Positions 35,062 through 46,098 of a stretch of 64,000 nucleotides of DNA are shown here, piece after piece. Origin of the DNA: Azolla caroliniana (taxonomy: Eukaryota > Polypodiophyta); the NCBI GenBank assembly GCA_043228905.1, contig JBHGNT010000010.1, positions 18,476,001 to 18,540,000 of the forward strand, read 5' to 3'. The stretch's first letter is position 1; each line of letters starts with the position of its first letter. The position numbers and the translations under genes were made by a program. The notes below the pieces were generated by a model. It was not told the DNA's origin, searched no databases, and saw nothing but the letters and a program-made list of their open reading frames with translations.

Positions 35062-36986
35062 ATGAGGGGATCTGAGCTTGCCGAAGCCATGGCGGCAGCC
35101 ATTGATCAGATAATGAATGCTCGCGAGGGCACGGGCACCCTCGATAGGGCCATAGAAGCGATTGTCGGCACAATAGGCCGGTTCGGTGGGAAGAATGCCA
35201 CGAGCTATTTGGAGGCCTACCGAGCCAAGATGGTGATGAGGCACATTTAAGAGGATAGGCGACTGGCTGGATTTCCCCGGGGGCGACATTGGGCATCCAC
35301 GCAGAGGTGCTCGAGGTACAGGCTGGATGCCGAACTTGGGGAGAGTTTGAAGGGCGGCTCCTCGAAAGGTACGGGCTCCACAACTCGCTTCGACTGTCGA
35401 AGCGGCATTTCATGGAGTGGGTGGAGACTCCCAAAAAGGGGAGGAACACGTCGGTGCTCCTCCGAGAATTTGAGGAACGCTTTGCCCAGCTCTCGGCACC
35501 GGACAGGACCGTGCTTGACACGAGTTGTGTCCTGTTGTTCGTCAAAGCGGTGGACGTGCGGGATTGGGAGCAAGTGGGTCTCTTGCTAGAGACAAATGAC
35601 GAGCTAACGGCCGATTGGGCCGTGGTAAAAAGAGTCTGCAGCCGTTTCGACAAACCGCGTGAATGGGGCGACGAGGGTTTGTCGGTGGCATGGCAAGGAA
35701 GTTCGAGGACCCTTTGCCGACACGAACGGAGGAAGCCTGGGATTGGCTTGAGACGGGCTCGACCTCGAGTGGCGTGGTCAAGGGCCCGTCCGGAGGAGCG
35801 ACTCTTGAGGAGCTGACAAAGATGGTGCGCAACCTTTAGATCACGCAGGCTCGGAGAGACAACAGGGGGCAGCCACACGACTGGGGGGCCTCCGGCTGGA
35901 CAACGGTGCATGTGGTGTGACGCGATCGGCCACATCCAGAAGGAGTGCGCGGATTTTGTAGAAGCACTCAGGACTAATGTTGTGTACATGTGGAACGAGC
36001 GGTTGCACGCTAGCGAGACCTGGAAAGCCCTGGAGTTGAATACCGAGCACGATGGAATGAAGCAGTTGATGGAAGAAGCCGCGATGCGACACGTTGAAGC
36101 CATTCATTACTCAGCGTTGGCCAAAATCCGGGTAGGGAGTGACGACGATAGCAAGGGGACGAAGGACTCTGGATTATGGCCATCGGTGCTACGAGGCCTC
36201 TCCGGAGTAAGACTGAGGAAGGAGGAAGCGGACTGCGCAGAGAAGCGGATCCGAGAGGTTACCGGATGGGATGACCCAATCGAGGAGAAGACCAATTTCG
36301 TAGAAGCCGCGTGCCAGAACTACGAGGTGCTAGTGGAGGACAAGAGAGTGAGGAAGGCTGGGGGAGCTGGACCTTTGAAACGGTACGAGACGCGGAGCGA
36401 ACCAGGGAAGAACGACTCCGGTAGTTCTGAACCGCAAGATCGGGTGAAGCAAGCCGGTTACCGGCTGGGCATCGAGATAGAGAGGACAATGGACTTGCGA
36501 AAGGTCCTTGAAGAACGAATCCTCGACATCAAGGTGGAGTTGTCGCTGAGGGAGGTGCTTGGGATCGCCAAGAAGGAGTTGCATGATTCCATCGTGAACT
36601 TGGTGAAGCAGAAACGACTCTCGACGGAGCCGGAACTGAAGAAGCCTGTGGAGGTGCAAACGACGCACCTGGAGGACGTGGCCAGGAGCCGGTAGTGGCA
36701 CTGATCGACCACGGTTCGGAGATCAACCTGATGTCCATGGACTTCTACAAGAAGGGGAAGTGGCCAATCAACACTAAGCACGGCTAGAAAATATGTGTGG
36801 CGACACGCGTTACGGAGGAGTTGCACGGGCATACCCGAATGTACGCGTTAAGATCGACGACATCGAGATTGATCAACACTTCTTTGTGCAGGAGACGTCC
36901 TCACACTCGGTGATACTCGGCGAACCGTACATTACAGCGGCACGCATGGAGACCAAGGTACTGGATAATGGTTCGGCGTACGCGTG
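35062..36986 (+). pseudogene. Gypsy-like gag and protease relic, copy GA1
   Basis: A frameshifted gag begins MRGSELAEAMAAAIDQIM at 35062 and continues in other frames (GIHAEVLEVQAGCRTWGEF, FVKAVDVRDWEQVGLLLE). A CCHC zinc knuckle C-MW-C-DAIG-H-IQKE-C lies at 35907-35948, and a long open frame follows to 36695. A retropepsin-like domain follows in another frame, with the active-site word IDHGSEINLMS (about 36705) and the C-terminal segment PYITAARMETKVLDNGSAYA (about 36920-36980). The TGG expected in HGW is TAG. No reverse transcriptase or integrase follows before the next LTR at 36987. Either this is a gag-protease-only element, or it is a longer one cut by insertion of the neighbour. The 362-aa frame on the opposite strand is a shadow. 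Confidence 0.75.
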
Positions 36987-37498
36987 TGTTGTCTTGGAGA
37001 AAACCGTCCCTAGGAGGAATTGGTGAATAGTATGTGTGAATCGGCCCTTACACAAGGGCACATGTTTTGATGTATTGTACATAGTTAGGTACAGGTCGGC
37101 GATGTGAATATCCTAGGTAGCGTGTATGCATTAGGTAGGGAATCGAGGAGTATCTCTATTCAAAAGGACAGAGAATTGAAGTGATGGAACAGACTGTAAC
37201 GTCTCTCTCCTTGGGCTATAAAAGGAGAGGAAAGGGGACTGAGAGGGTATCACGTTGTAGAGGATGAAGTGTTGTCGGACTAGGACCAAGCTCTTCTCCT
37301 CTGTCTTTCATCGTTCTCTGCAGGTTTTGGGTTCTTTGTGTATTTGTGAGTTCGATCTTGATTGTGAGTTCTTTGTGTATTTGTGTGCACGACTCGGTCA
37401 TGGTTTCGTGTCGCTCCTCCCTCTATTCGGTTATTCCCCGGTTCAAGGCCCTCGTGGTCCCGCCTTGGTTTCTCTTGTGCATGCAGAATTACACAACA
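36987..37498 (+). repeat. LTR 2 of the GA family
   Basis: Starts TGTTGTCTTGGAGAAAACCG, contains GGGCTATAAAAGGAGAGG (TATA, near 37213) and ends ...ACACAACA. The PBS-like TGGTGAACCCGACGTGAAA follows at 37503. It is shorter than LTR 1 through indels in the U5-like part. It abuts the protease of GA1 exactly after GSAYAC. Confidence 0.78.
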
Positions 37499-37543
37499 TA
37501 TTTGGTGAACCCGACGTGAAACAAGGCGGCAAAGGAATTGAAG

Positions 37544-38556
37544 ATGAGGGGATCAGAGGTCGCCGAAGCCATGGTGGCAGTAGTCGATCAGATAGTAAGT
37601 GCCCGCGAGGGCACGAGCACCCTCGACGGGGCCATTGAAGCAATTGTCGGCACAATAGGCCGGTTCGATGGGAAGGACGCCACAAGTTATTTGGTGGCCT
37701 ACCGAGCCGAAATGGTGTTGAGGGACATCCCGGAGGAAAGGCGTTTGGCTGGGTTCCCTCAGGTGGCGACACCGGGCATCCATGCAGAGGTGCTCGAGGT
37801 GCAAGCTGGATGCCAGACTTGGGGAGAATTCGAAGTGCAGCTCCTCGAACGGTACTAGCTTGATGATGCGCTTCGATTATCGAAGCTGGACTTCATGGAT
37901 TGGGTGGAAACCCCCAAAAAGGGGAGGAATGCGTCGACGCTTCTCCGGGAGTTTGAAGAACGCTTCGCGCGGCTCTTGACGCTGGACAGAACAGTGCTGG
38001 ACACGAGCTGCGTCTTGTTGTTTGTCAAATCTGTGGACGTGCGAGATTGGGAGCAAGTGGGTCTCCTGTTGGAGACGAATGATGGGCTGACGGCCGACTG
38101 AGCCGTGGTAAAAGGGGTCTACGGCCGTTTTGACAAACGGTGGGAGTGGGTCGACAAGGGTTCATCGGGGGTAGGAGTGGTTGCGGCAAGAAAGCTCGAG
38201 GGATCCCCGCCGGCGCAAAGGGAGGAAACCCGGGATTGTCTTGAGACAGGCTCGACTTCGACCAACGTGGTCAAGGGTCCGTTCGGAGGAGCGGCTTTGG
38301 AAGTGCTGACGTAGATGGTACGAGACCTCCAGATTGCACAGGCAAGGAGGGACGACGACGAGCAGCCTCGCGACCGAAGGCCTCCGAGTGGGCATCGGTG
38401 CTTGTTGTGTGACGCGGTCGGTCACATCCGGAAGAACTACATGGACTTCGCAGAAGAGATAAGGGCTAACGTGGTGTACTTGTGGAACGGGCGGGTGCAT
38501 GATAGAAAGACCCAAAGAGCCCTGGAGCTGAATATTGGACGAGGAGGAATAAAAAG
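37544..38556 (+). pseudogene. Gypsy-like gag, copy GA2, 5' part
   Basis: Starts MRGSEVAEAMVAVVDQIVS and runs open for 106 codons (37544-37858), then continues with single stops and frame changes (MDWVETPKKGRNASTLLREF, FVKSVDVRDWEQVGLLLETN, 37895-38101). The zinc knuckle has lost its last cysteine (CLLCDAVGHIRKNY, near 38400). The frame is interrupted by the copia insertion at 38557 after LELNIGRGGIK; the sequence resumes at 44046 with LMEEVAARHAESIHYSA, matching the order in GA1. Confidence 0.78.
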
Positions 38557-39262
38557 TGTTGGGAGACAGGTCCCTCCGAATGGGAAGTGAGAAGAACAAT
38601 GCTGATGAGCAAACTCTCCGAACGAGGAGTACCTGGCTACGGAACACCCGGTGAGAACCGGACGAGGAGTACCCAGCTACGGAAGACCCGATGAGAACCA
38701 AATGAGGAGTACCCAGCTACGGAAGACCCGGTGAGAACCGGATGAGGAGTACCCGGCAAGAGCCGGATAGTGAAGGCCCGGTGAGAAGTGCTCACCGGAT
38801 GAAGGGACATATTCGTAAATATGTTTCCTGAGAGGCCATCGGGGCTATATTTGTAAATAGTCGAAAAGTCATATTAGTATAAATATGACTTAGGGCAAAC
38901 TTAGGATAGTGTGTTGTTGTTATTCTTGTTGGCGTAAGATTAGAGAGCGTGTAACAGTGTACAGAGAGAGAGAGAGAGAGGGGAAGAGGTCGTTGCCTTT
39001 GTTGTAACCGCCGCCTATGGCAAAGATCGTGAGCACGAGGTCGTTGCCTCCGTGAGCTCACTGTTGTAACCATTGTGATATAGTGATAGTTTGCAGTCTG
39101 TGGGCTGCCGTGGTTTTTTTCCCTAGTTTGGGTTTTTCCACGTAAACATCCTGTGTACTCTTCTCTTCACTGTGTCGTGCATTCCATTCCCCGTTTTTCT
39201 GTGTATGATTTTAAGCTCGGTTGTGGCGAGTGTTGCGCATAGGGAGCGTGTAGTTCCTGTCA
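38557..39262 (+). repeat. copia-1 5' LTR
   Basis: TGTTGGGAGACAGG...GTTCCTGTCA, 706 bp. It has about three units of a ~39-bp minisatellite (ACGAGGAGTACC...CCGGTGAGAACCG) near 38615-38750. A TATA word (AGTATAAATATGAC) lies near 38876, followed by a GA tract (about 38958-38980) in the transcribed leader. Confidence 0.93.
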
Positions 39263-39265
39263 AAG

Positions 39266-39276
39266 TGGTATCAGAG
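39266..39276 (+). other. copia-1 primer-binding site
   Basis: TGGTATCAGAG, complementary to the 3' end of initiator-Met tRNA, three bases after the LTR. Confidence 0.9.
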
Positions 39277-39292
39277 TGAGACGACACAGAAA

Positions 39293-42200
39293 ATAGACGA
39301 ATCGTTGGGAGGCATGTTCAAGCTCACCGGCTCCAACTATTCCGTGTGGAAGTCGAAGATGAGGGACATGCTCGTGGTTAAAGATCTTTGGTTGCCGGTT
39401 CAGTTCGGGGACAAGAGACTGGACAAAATCGACGCCATGATATGGGAGGTGATGCACATGAAGACAACGACGTACATACGGTGCTTCATCGACATGAGCC
39501 TTTACAACAACTTCAATGAAGAGAGCAAGGCTCATGAGCTTTGAGAGAAGATCGACATTATGTTTCAAAACAAAAATGTTGTTAACCAGGTTTCGGTATT
39601 CTGGAAGCTAGTAAGACTCCGATACCAAGATGGCTCTAGCATGGCGGAGCACATGAATGCCTTCCAGGGGCTGATCCACCAGGCAACATCATTGGAAGTA
39701 CCTCTCGCCGATGAGGTACTAGCGCTACTCCTGCTCGGTTCCCTCCCGGATAGCTAGGAGACGTTGGTTGTCACTTTGGGCAACGCTGGACCAGAAGGAA
39801 AACGGTTATCCCTAGCAAGAGTGAAGTCAAGCTTGCTAGATGAGGAGGCGCGTCGGAAAGATAAGGATACGAGCTCCGACTCCAAAGCGCTCCTTACCGA
39901 ATTGGAATGCGGAAGACAAAGGAACCGTAGCCCCTAGAACCGGGAGAAGTCGGGGACACGGTCAAAGTCAAGGGGGAGGCCTACTTGCTTCTATTGCGGC
40001 AAGCCGGGACACTTCCAAAAGAACTGTCGGCATTTCCGAAAAGACAAGGAAACCGACGGTACTGATTCGAAGCGGACACTAGACCGGAACGGTAAAGACC
40101 GGAGGGGGCCGGACCGGAAGGGAACGACGACAATCGCGGCAAGTGAAGAAGAGTTGATGCTCATCACTGAGGAGAGTGAGCTAAACCTTGCCGGCGACGA
40201 GATGACCTGGGTGGTCGACTCTGGAGCGTCGTTCCACCTTATCCCGGACCGGAAATGCTTCTCATCCTACTCAGCCGGTGACCAAGGCTGTGTCCGGATG
40301 GGGAATGAAGGTACATGCCAAATTGTCGGCATAGGAGACGTGTGGTTGACAACACCAACCGGATGCAAGATGCTGCTGAAGGATGTTCGACACGTTCCGG
40401 AGGTTCGTCTGAACCTGATATCAACCGGTCGGCTAGATGATGAAGGCTACACGGGTAGCATCCGGAATGGTGTTATGAAGTTCAACAAAGGGAGCCTGAT
40501 TGTGGCTCGGGCCCGGAAGGTAAACACATTGTACCTGATGAATGCCCGATTATGTCTGGAAGAAGTGAACGTGGCATCCGACACTGCCGGTGAGCTGTGG
40601 CACAAGAGGCTGTGTCACATGAGCGAGAAGGGGATGAAGAGGCTTGCAGATGACAACCTCATTCCAGTGAAGAATGTGCACTTGGAGAAGTGCACCGATT
40701 GTCTGGCCGGTAAGCAAAACCGGACCTCCTTCCGACCAAGGCCACCGATGAGACGTAATGCACCACTGGAGTTGGTGCATACTGATGTGTGTCAAGTGGA
40801 CACGAAGTCACATGCAGGATTGCAGTACTTCGTGACGTTCATAGATGACCACAACCGGAAGTTGTGGGCCACACCGTTGAAGACGAAGGATCAGGTGCTA
40901 TCCGTCTTCAAAGAGCTCCACGCGAGAGTGGAAAGAGAAACCGGTCGGAAGATGAAGGCGGTTCGAGCAGATAACGGAGGAGAATACCGGGGGCAGTTCG
41001 AGGAGTACTGCCGCTCGAAGGGAATCCGACTCAAATTTACTGTGCCGAAGACGCCGGAACTAAACGGGTTGGCCAAGAGGATGAATCGAACCATAATGGA
41101 GAGGGTCCGGAGTATGCTGGCGCATGCAAAATTACCCAAGACGTTTTGGGCTGAGGTGTTGTTGATAGCGACATATGTGATAAACAAATCACCCTCAGTA
41201 CCCTTGGACGGGGACACGCCGCAGAGAGTCTGGACCGGTAAGGAAGTGTCCTACCGGCATCTGAAGGTGTTCGGGTGTCTCGTGTACGTGCATGTAGCTA
41301 AGGACTGGAGAGGAAAGTTAGATCCGAAGACCCGGCCATGCATATTCCTCGGTTATGGTGACGATGAGTTCGGCTACTGAGTGTGGGACCCGGTCGACAA
41401 GAAGGTATTCTGGAGTCGAGATATTATCTTCATGGAGGACAAGACGCTCGCCGACTGGGAGTCGGAGAAGAAGATAATGAACTCTTGTGTCTACCGGTAA
41501 GGATCGTTTCTACAATGCGCAGACCCAACTGGCAAGAGACTGGTTAGCACTCGAGGAACCAGCCGGTTACGGTGAGGATACCGAACCGGCAGAAGAAGAA
41601 GTAGAGGAAGTTGAAACCGGAACCGGCCAAGACCCCGAATCGGATTCAGATGAAGAGCAAATGGAGGAGCCGGTTACTGAAGCCCAAAGATGGAGATATC
41701 CTCTCAGAGAGAGAAGGGCCCTCTGGAGATTTCCGGATGCAGAGCATGTGCTGCTGACCGATGAGGGGGAGCCAGAAAGCTTCGAAGAAGCTAAAAGTGA
41801 CACCCACAGCCGCAAATGGTTAAGTGTCATGCAGGATAAGATGGATTCCCTGCATGAGAACCATACGTACGAATTGGTGGAGTTGCCGAAAGGAAAGCGG
41901 GCACTCCGAAACAAGTGGGTGTACAAGTTGAAACTGGGAGATGCCAGCAACCCCCCGAGATACAAAACTAGGATCGTGGTGAAGGGGTTCCAACAGAAGG
42001 AGGGCGTGGACTTCGACGAGATATTTGCCCCGGTAGTAAAGATGACCTCCATCCGGACGGTGCTGAGCATAACGGCAAGCATGGACCTCGAGGTAGAGCA
42101 GCTGGACGTGAAGATGGCATTCCTTCATGGTGACCTCGAAGAGGAGATCTACATGCAGCAACCGGAAGGATTTGTGGAGAAGGGGAAGGAGCACTTGGTA

Positions 42201-43368
42201 TGCCGGTTGAAGAAGAGCTTGTACGGACTGAACCAGGCTCCCCGACAATGGTACCGGAAGTTCAACTCCTTCATGACCGATCAAGGGTACCACAAGACGC
42301 GGGCCGATCACTGCGTGTTTGTGAAGAAGTTCGAAGGAGGCGACTTCCTGATACTCCTTCTGTACGTGGATGACATGTTGATCGTCGGACGAGACCAAGC
42401 CAAAATACGAATGCTGAAGACGGCTCTCAACCGGACCTTCTCAATGAAAGACTTGGGTCCGGCAAGATAGATGTTGGGGATGCATATTATCCGGGACTGG
42501 TCAATGAAGCAATTGTGGTTGTCATAGGAGAAGTATGTGACAAAGGTGCTTTAGCGGTTCAACATGTTAGAAGCGAAACCGGTCAGATCGACACTTCCAG
42601 CAAACTGCAGGTTATCCGATAAGCAAAGCCCGAAGACGAAAGCAAAGAAGGCGGATATGATGAAGGTTCCATATGCCTCTGCCGTCGGGAGCTTAATGTA
42701 TGCAATGGTGTGTACCCGACCGGATATAGGATACGCGGTCGAAGTGGTGAGCCAATTTATGAGCAATCTCGGCAAGGAGCACTGGAACGCGGTCAAATGG
42801 ATACTCTGGTATTTAAAGGGCACTTCGAACATGTGTCTCTGATTCGGCTCCGGTAAACCTCAACTTGACGGTTTTACCGACTCGGACATGTCGGCTGATG
42901 TGGATACCAGCCGGTCTACATCTGGGTACGTAATGACATATGCAAGGGGAGCTGTTTCGTGGCAGTTGGGGCTTCAGAAGATGGTTGCGTTGTCAACCAT
43001 AGAGGCGGAGTACATGGCGATTGTGGAAGCCGGCAAGGAAATATTATGGATGAAGGACTTCATCGGAGAGCTCGGTATCCAACAAGATGAATACCGGCTC
43101 TATTGCGACAGTCAAAGTGCCATCCACCTTGCTAAGAACGCAGCGTACCATCCACCTTGCTAAGAACGCAGCGTACCATTCCAGGACGAAGCACATCCAG
43201 CGTAGGTACCACTGGATTCGGGAAAGAGTGGAGAACCAGGAGTTCGCGCTGACGAAGATCCACACAGCCGAGAACGGGTCAGATATGCTGACCAAAGTGC
43301 TGATACCCGACAAGCTAGAAGCATGCCGGAAGCGGATCGGACTAGTAAGACACCCGATGTCGGAGTGA
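39293..43368 (+). pseudogene. copia-1 gag-pol polyprotein relic
   Basis: Domain order is gag (MFKLTGSNYSVWKSKMRDML), CCHC knuckle (CFYCGKPGHFQKNC, about 39990), protease (WVVDSGASFH, about 40210), integrase (HTDVC...DNGGEYRG...ELNGLAKRMN, about 40780-41085), reverse transcriptase (YVDDMLIVG, about 42363) and RNase H (YCDSQSAIHLAKNA, about 43105). Compared with copia-2, the start ATG is ATA. Stops replace W, Q or R codons near 39542, 39755, 39936, 41378, 42468, 42523 and 42840. There is a one-base frameshift near 41480. A 28-bp tandem duplication (43121-43148/43149-43176) shifts the frame in RNase H. Most nonsense changes are C-to-T or G-to-A. The longest intact piece is 40154-41380 (408 aa). 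It is not functional. Confidence 0.93.
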
Positions 43369-43378
43369 AGGGGGAGTT

Positions 43379-44045
43379 TGTTGGGAGACAGGTCCCTCCG
43401 GATGGGAAGTGAGAAGAACAGTGCTCGGCCTCGGCTGAATCCAGACGAGGAGTACCCGGCTACGGAAGACTCGGTGAGAACCGGACGAGGAGTACCCAGC
43501 TACAGAAAACCCGGTGAGAACCGGATGAGGAGTACCCGGCAAGAGCCGAATAGTGAAGGCCCGGTGAGAAGTGCTCACCGGATGAAGGGACATATTCGTA
43601 AATATGTTTCATGAGAGGCCGTCGGGGCTATATTTGTAAATAGCTGAAAAGTCATATTAGTATAAATATGACTTAGGGCAAACTTAGGATAATGTGTTGT
43701 TGTTATTCTTGTTGGCGTAAGATTAGAGAGCGTGTAACAATGTACAGAGAGAGAGAGAGAGAGAGGAAGAGGTCATTGCCTCTGTTGTAACCGCCGCCTA
43801 TGGCGAAGATCGTGAGCGCAAGGTCGTTGCCTCCGTGAGCTCACTGTTGTAACCATTGTGATATAGTGATAGTTTGCAGTCTGTGGGCTGCTGTGGTTTT
43901 TTTCCCTAGTTTGGGTTTTTCCACGTAAACATCCTGTGTACTCTTCTCTTCACTGTGTCGTGCGTTCCATTCCCCGTTTTTCTGTGTATGATTCTAAGCT
44001 CGGTTGTGGCGAGCGTTGCGCATAGGGAGCGTGTAGTTCCTGTCA
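43379..44045 (+). repeat. copia-1 3' LTR
   Basis: 667 bp, same ends as the 5' LTR but one ~39-bp minisatellite unit fewer, which accounts for the length difference. GA tract at about 43745-43764. Confidence 0.93.
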
Positions 44046-45533
44046 AAAAGGCTGATGGAAGAAGTGGCGGCACGCCATGCGGAGTCCATCCATTACTCGG
44101 CGTCGGTAGGAATCCAGGTCGAGAGTGATGAAGGTTGGAAGACAAAGGACTCCGGGTTCTGGCTGTTGGTGCTAGAAGGCCTCATCGGTGTGCGGTTGAG
44201 GAAGGAGGAAGCGGACCACGCGGAAAGACGGGTCCGGGAGGTAACCGGGTGGAGCAACCCGGTCGAGGAAAAGACTGGCTTCATGGAAGCCGCGTGCCAG
44301 AACTACGAGGTTCTGGTAGAAGACAAGCCTGTAGGGAAGGCCGAAGGGGCCAAACCCTCGTAGCGGTATGAGACCCGGTTTGGGCAGAAGCAGAATGACG
44401 TCGGTACTTCCAGCGCACCAGATGAAACAAAGAAAGCCGGTTACCGGTTGAGCACCGAGATAGAAAGAACGACGGACTTGCGGAAGGTCCTTGAGGAACG
44501 ACGGACCTGCGGAAGACATGGCCCTGGAAGACGAGTTGGACGACGGACTATTCGAAGCTGCATTGGGCAAGAGCTAGTACGGAGACCCCGGTTTGGATCG
44601 GAGACATCCAGGAGCCGGTGGTGGCGTTGGTAGACCACGGTTCGGAGATCAACTTGATGTCTATGGAGTTCTACAAGAAGGGCAAATGACCGATCAACAC
44701 TAAGCACGGGTGGAAGATACGAGCGACGACGCGCGCCACGGAGGAGCTACATGGGGCCTGCCCAAATGTACGGGTGAAAATCGGTGATGTCGAGATTGAC
44801 CGACACTTCTTCGTGTAGGAGACATCCTCACACCCGTTGATACTCGAAGAACTGTACATTACGGCAACACGTATGGAGACGAAGGTGCTAGATAACGGTT
44901 CGGCGTATGCACGTGTGAAGAGCCAAGATGGGCGACACTCCGTCCAGTTTCTGACGGTGCGACTGAACCACGAGCACAACCGTGAGACCCTCGGCGGCGA
45001 AAGCCGAGGGGATTTTTAGAGAGGGCTATCAAGGCGTGGGGCCACGGTAGTCTAGAGACCTTGGAAAAACCCCACAAGTGTAACATAAGAAGGAAACCCT
45101 GTACTATAGGTAGGAAATAGGTAGGAAATTTTGGTTCAAAGGCTGTATGATAACTGGCATTAGCGGCCGGGAGAAGAAACGGGCAGAGGGACATCTCAGG
45201 GCGTGCAGAGTCCTAGGCCCCGACGATGAGATTGGTGGAACCGTGGAGGCAGTCTCTTTCGACGACACCTTGGGGGAATTAAAGAAGGTGTTCAAAGAAG
45301 GCCTTAGCGAAGAACAAACGATTCCGGTTAGTTCGGAAATGATGTACGAAGTCATCGCCGACTTCGGGGAAAGGGTTGAGTTGGATCGGACGACCCATGT
45401 GCATAAGAAGTACAAGATTGTGGACCGGAAGGTGAAGCCAGTCGCGACACCCTTGCCGGAGGGTAGCGGGTTACAGATGAAAGGGGTCGCGTCGGACCCA
45501 AGTCTACGGGATCCGGCCGGCATAGGACACCGG
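44046..45533 (+). pseudogene. Gypsy-like gag 3' part, protease and linker, copy GA2
   Basis: Gag resumes after the copia insertion (LMEEVAARHAESIHYSA...) and ends near 44363. The protease follows, with VVALVDHGSEINLMSMEFYK (about 44610-44670), KIGDVEIDRHFFV (about 44780) and ITATRMETKVLDNGSAYARV (about 44860-44920). Here the frame continues past the point where GA1 is cut: KSQDGRHSVQFLTVRLNHEH, to a stop at 45019. A further open frame at 45147-45557 (TTHVHKKYKIVDRKVKPVAT) looks like a protease-to-RT linker of gypsy elements. It is interrupted at 45534 by the next LTR. No reverse transcriptase of this element remains. Confidence 0.65.
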
Positions 45534-46061
45534 TGTCGTGAAGATTTTCGTCCATAGGGGGAAACCGGGGTGGAATGGGCAAGTCGGTGGTGTGAACATG
45601 TGCACACATATACTAGGAAATGGTGTATAGAAATAAGAGGGGAAATTTTATCCCACATTGTAAGGTCCCTCCCTCCTTGGGCTATAAAAGGAAGGGAGGG
45701 GTCACTTATGAAGGGGTTGCCTATTTTGCGTATGAAAGGTATACCACTTAGTCTAGAGTTCTTACCGTTTTAGGGTTAGGGTTTCGTTTAGGGTTCCTTA
45801 TTCATCCTCGGTTAGGGTTTTCTCATAGTCGTTTGGTGCGGCCCACGCGACCACCATTATTGTAATCATTCGTTTGTTTTAATATAACTTGTTGAGCATC
45901 TTGCCTTGGCCGATCTCTCCTTCTATGTCATGGTCTTATTCTTTCCTCTTCTCCTCTTGAGCTAAGCTTCCAAAACATATCTTATTCTTTCTCCTCTACT
46001 GCCTAGTCTGAGACCCCGGTGGTCCCGCCCCTTCTACACGCACGCGCGTAACAACGCGACA
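45534..46061 (+). repeat. LTR A of a gypsy element
   Basis: TGTCGTGAAGATTTTCG...ACGCGACA, 528 bp. It is homologous to the LTR starting at 50422 (shared CCCACATTGTAA, CTCCTTGG and CTATAAAAGGA blocks; TATA near 45681). PBS-like TGGTGAACCTAACGTGAA follows at 46066. Confidence 0.78.
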
Positions 46062-46098
46062 TCTTTGGTGAACCTAACGTGAAGAGCGGCAACGGAGC

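Larger units (their letters stand above)
38557..44045 (+). mobile_element. Ty1/copia element (Tork/Tnt1-like), copia-1, decayed
   Basis: A complete element: LTRs 38557-39262 and 43379-44045, initiator-Met PBS, gag-pol relic, polypurine tract (GAAGGGGGAG, about 43367). The perfect target duplication is AAAAG (38552-38556 and 44046-44050). It sits inside the GA2 gag. Polyprotein wording resembles the Tnt1/Tork lineage. The 706- and 667-bp LTRs and many stops show an older insertion than copia-2. Confidence 0.95.

Noticed and set aside
35015-36103. 362-codon minus-strand frame
   Set aside because: It lies antisense to the gypsy gag, which has clear gag motifs on the + strand. GC-rich sequence keeps the opposite strand open.
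38600-38760. CRISPR-like array of regularly spaced repeats
   Set aside because: The ~39-bp units are contiguous, without unique spacers, and lie in a retrotransposon LTR in a plant genome.
39266-39276. tRNA gene fragments
   Set aside because: TGGTATCAGAG words at 39266, 55864 (minus) and 30569 are primer-binding sites or remnants. No cloverleaf surrounds them.
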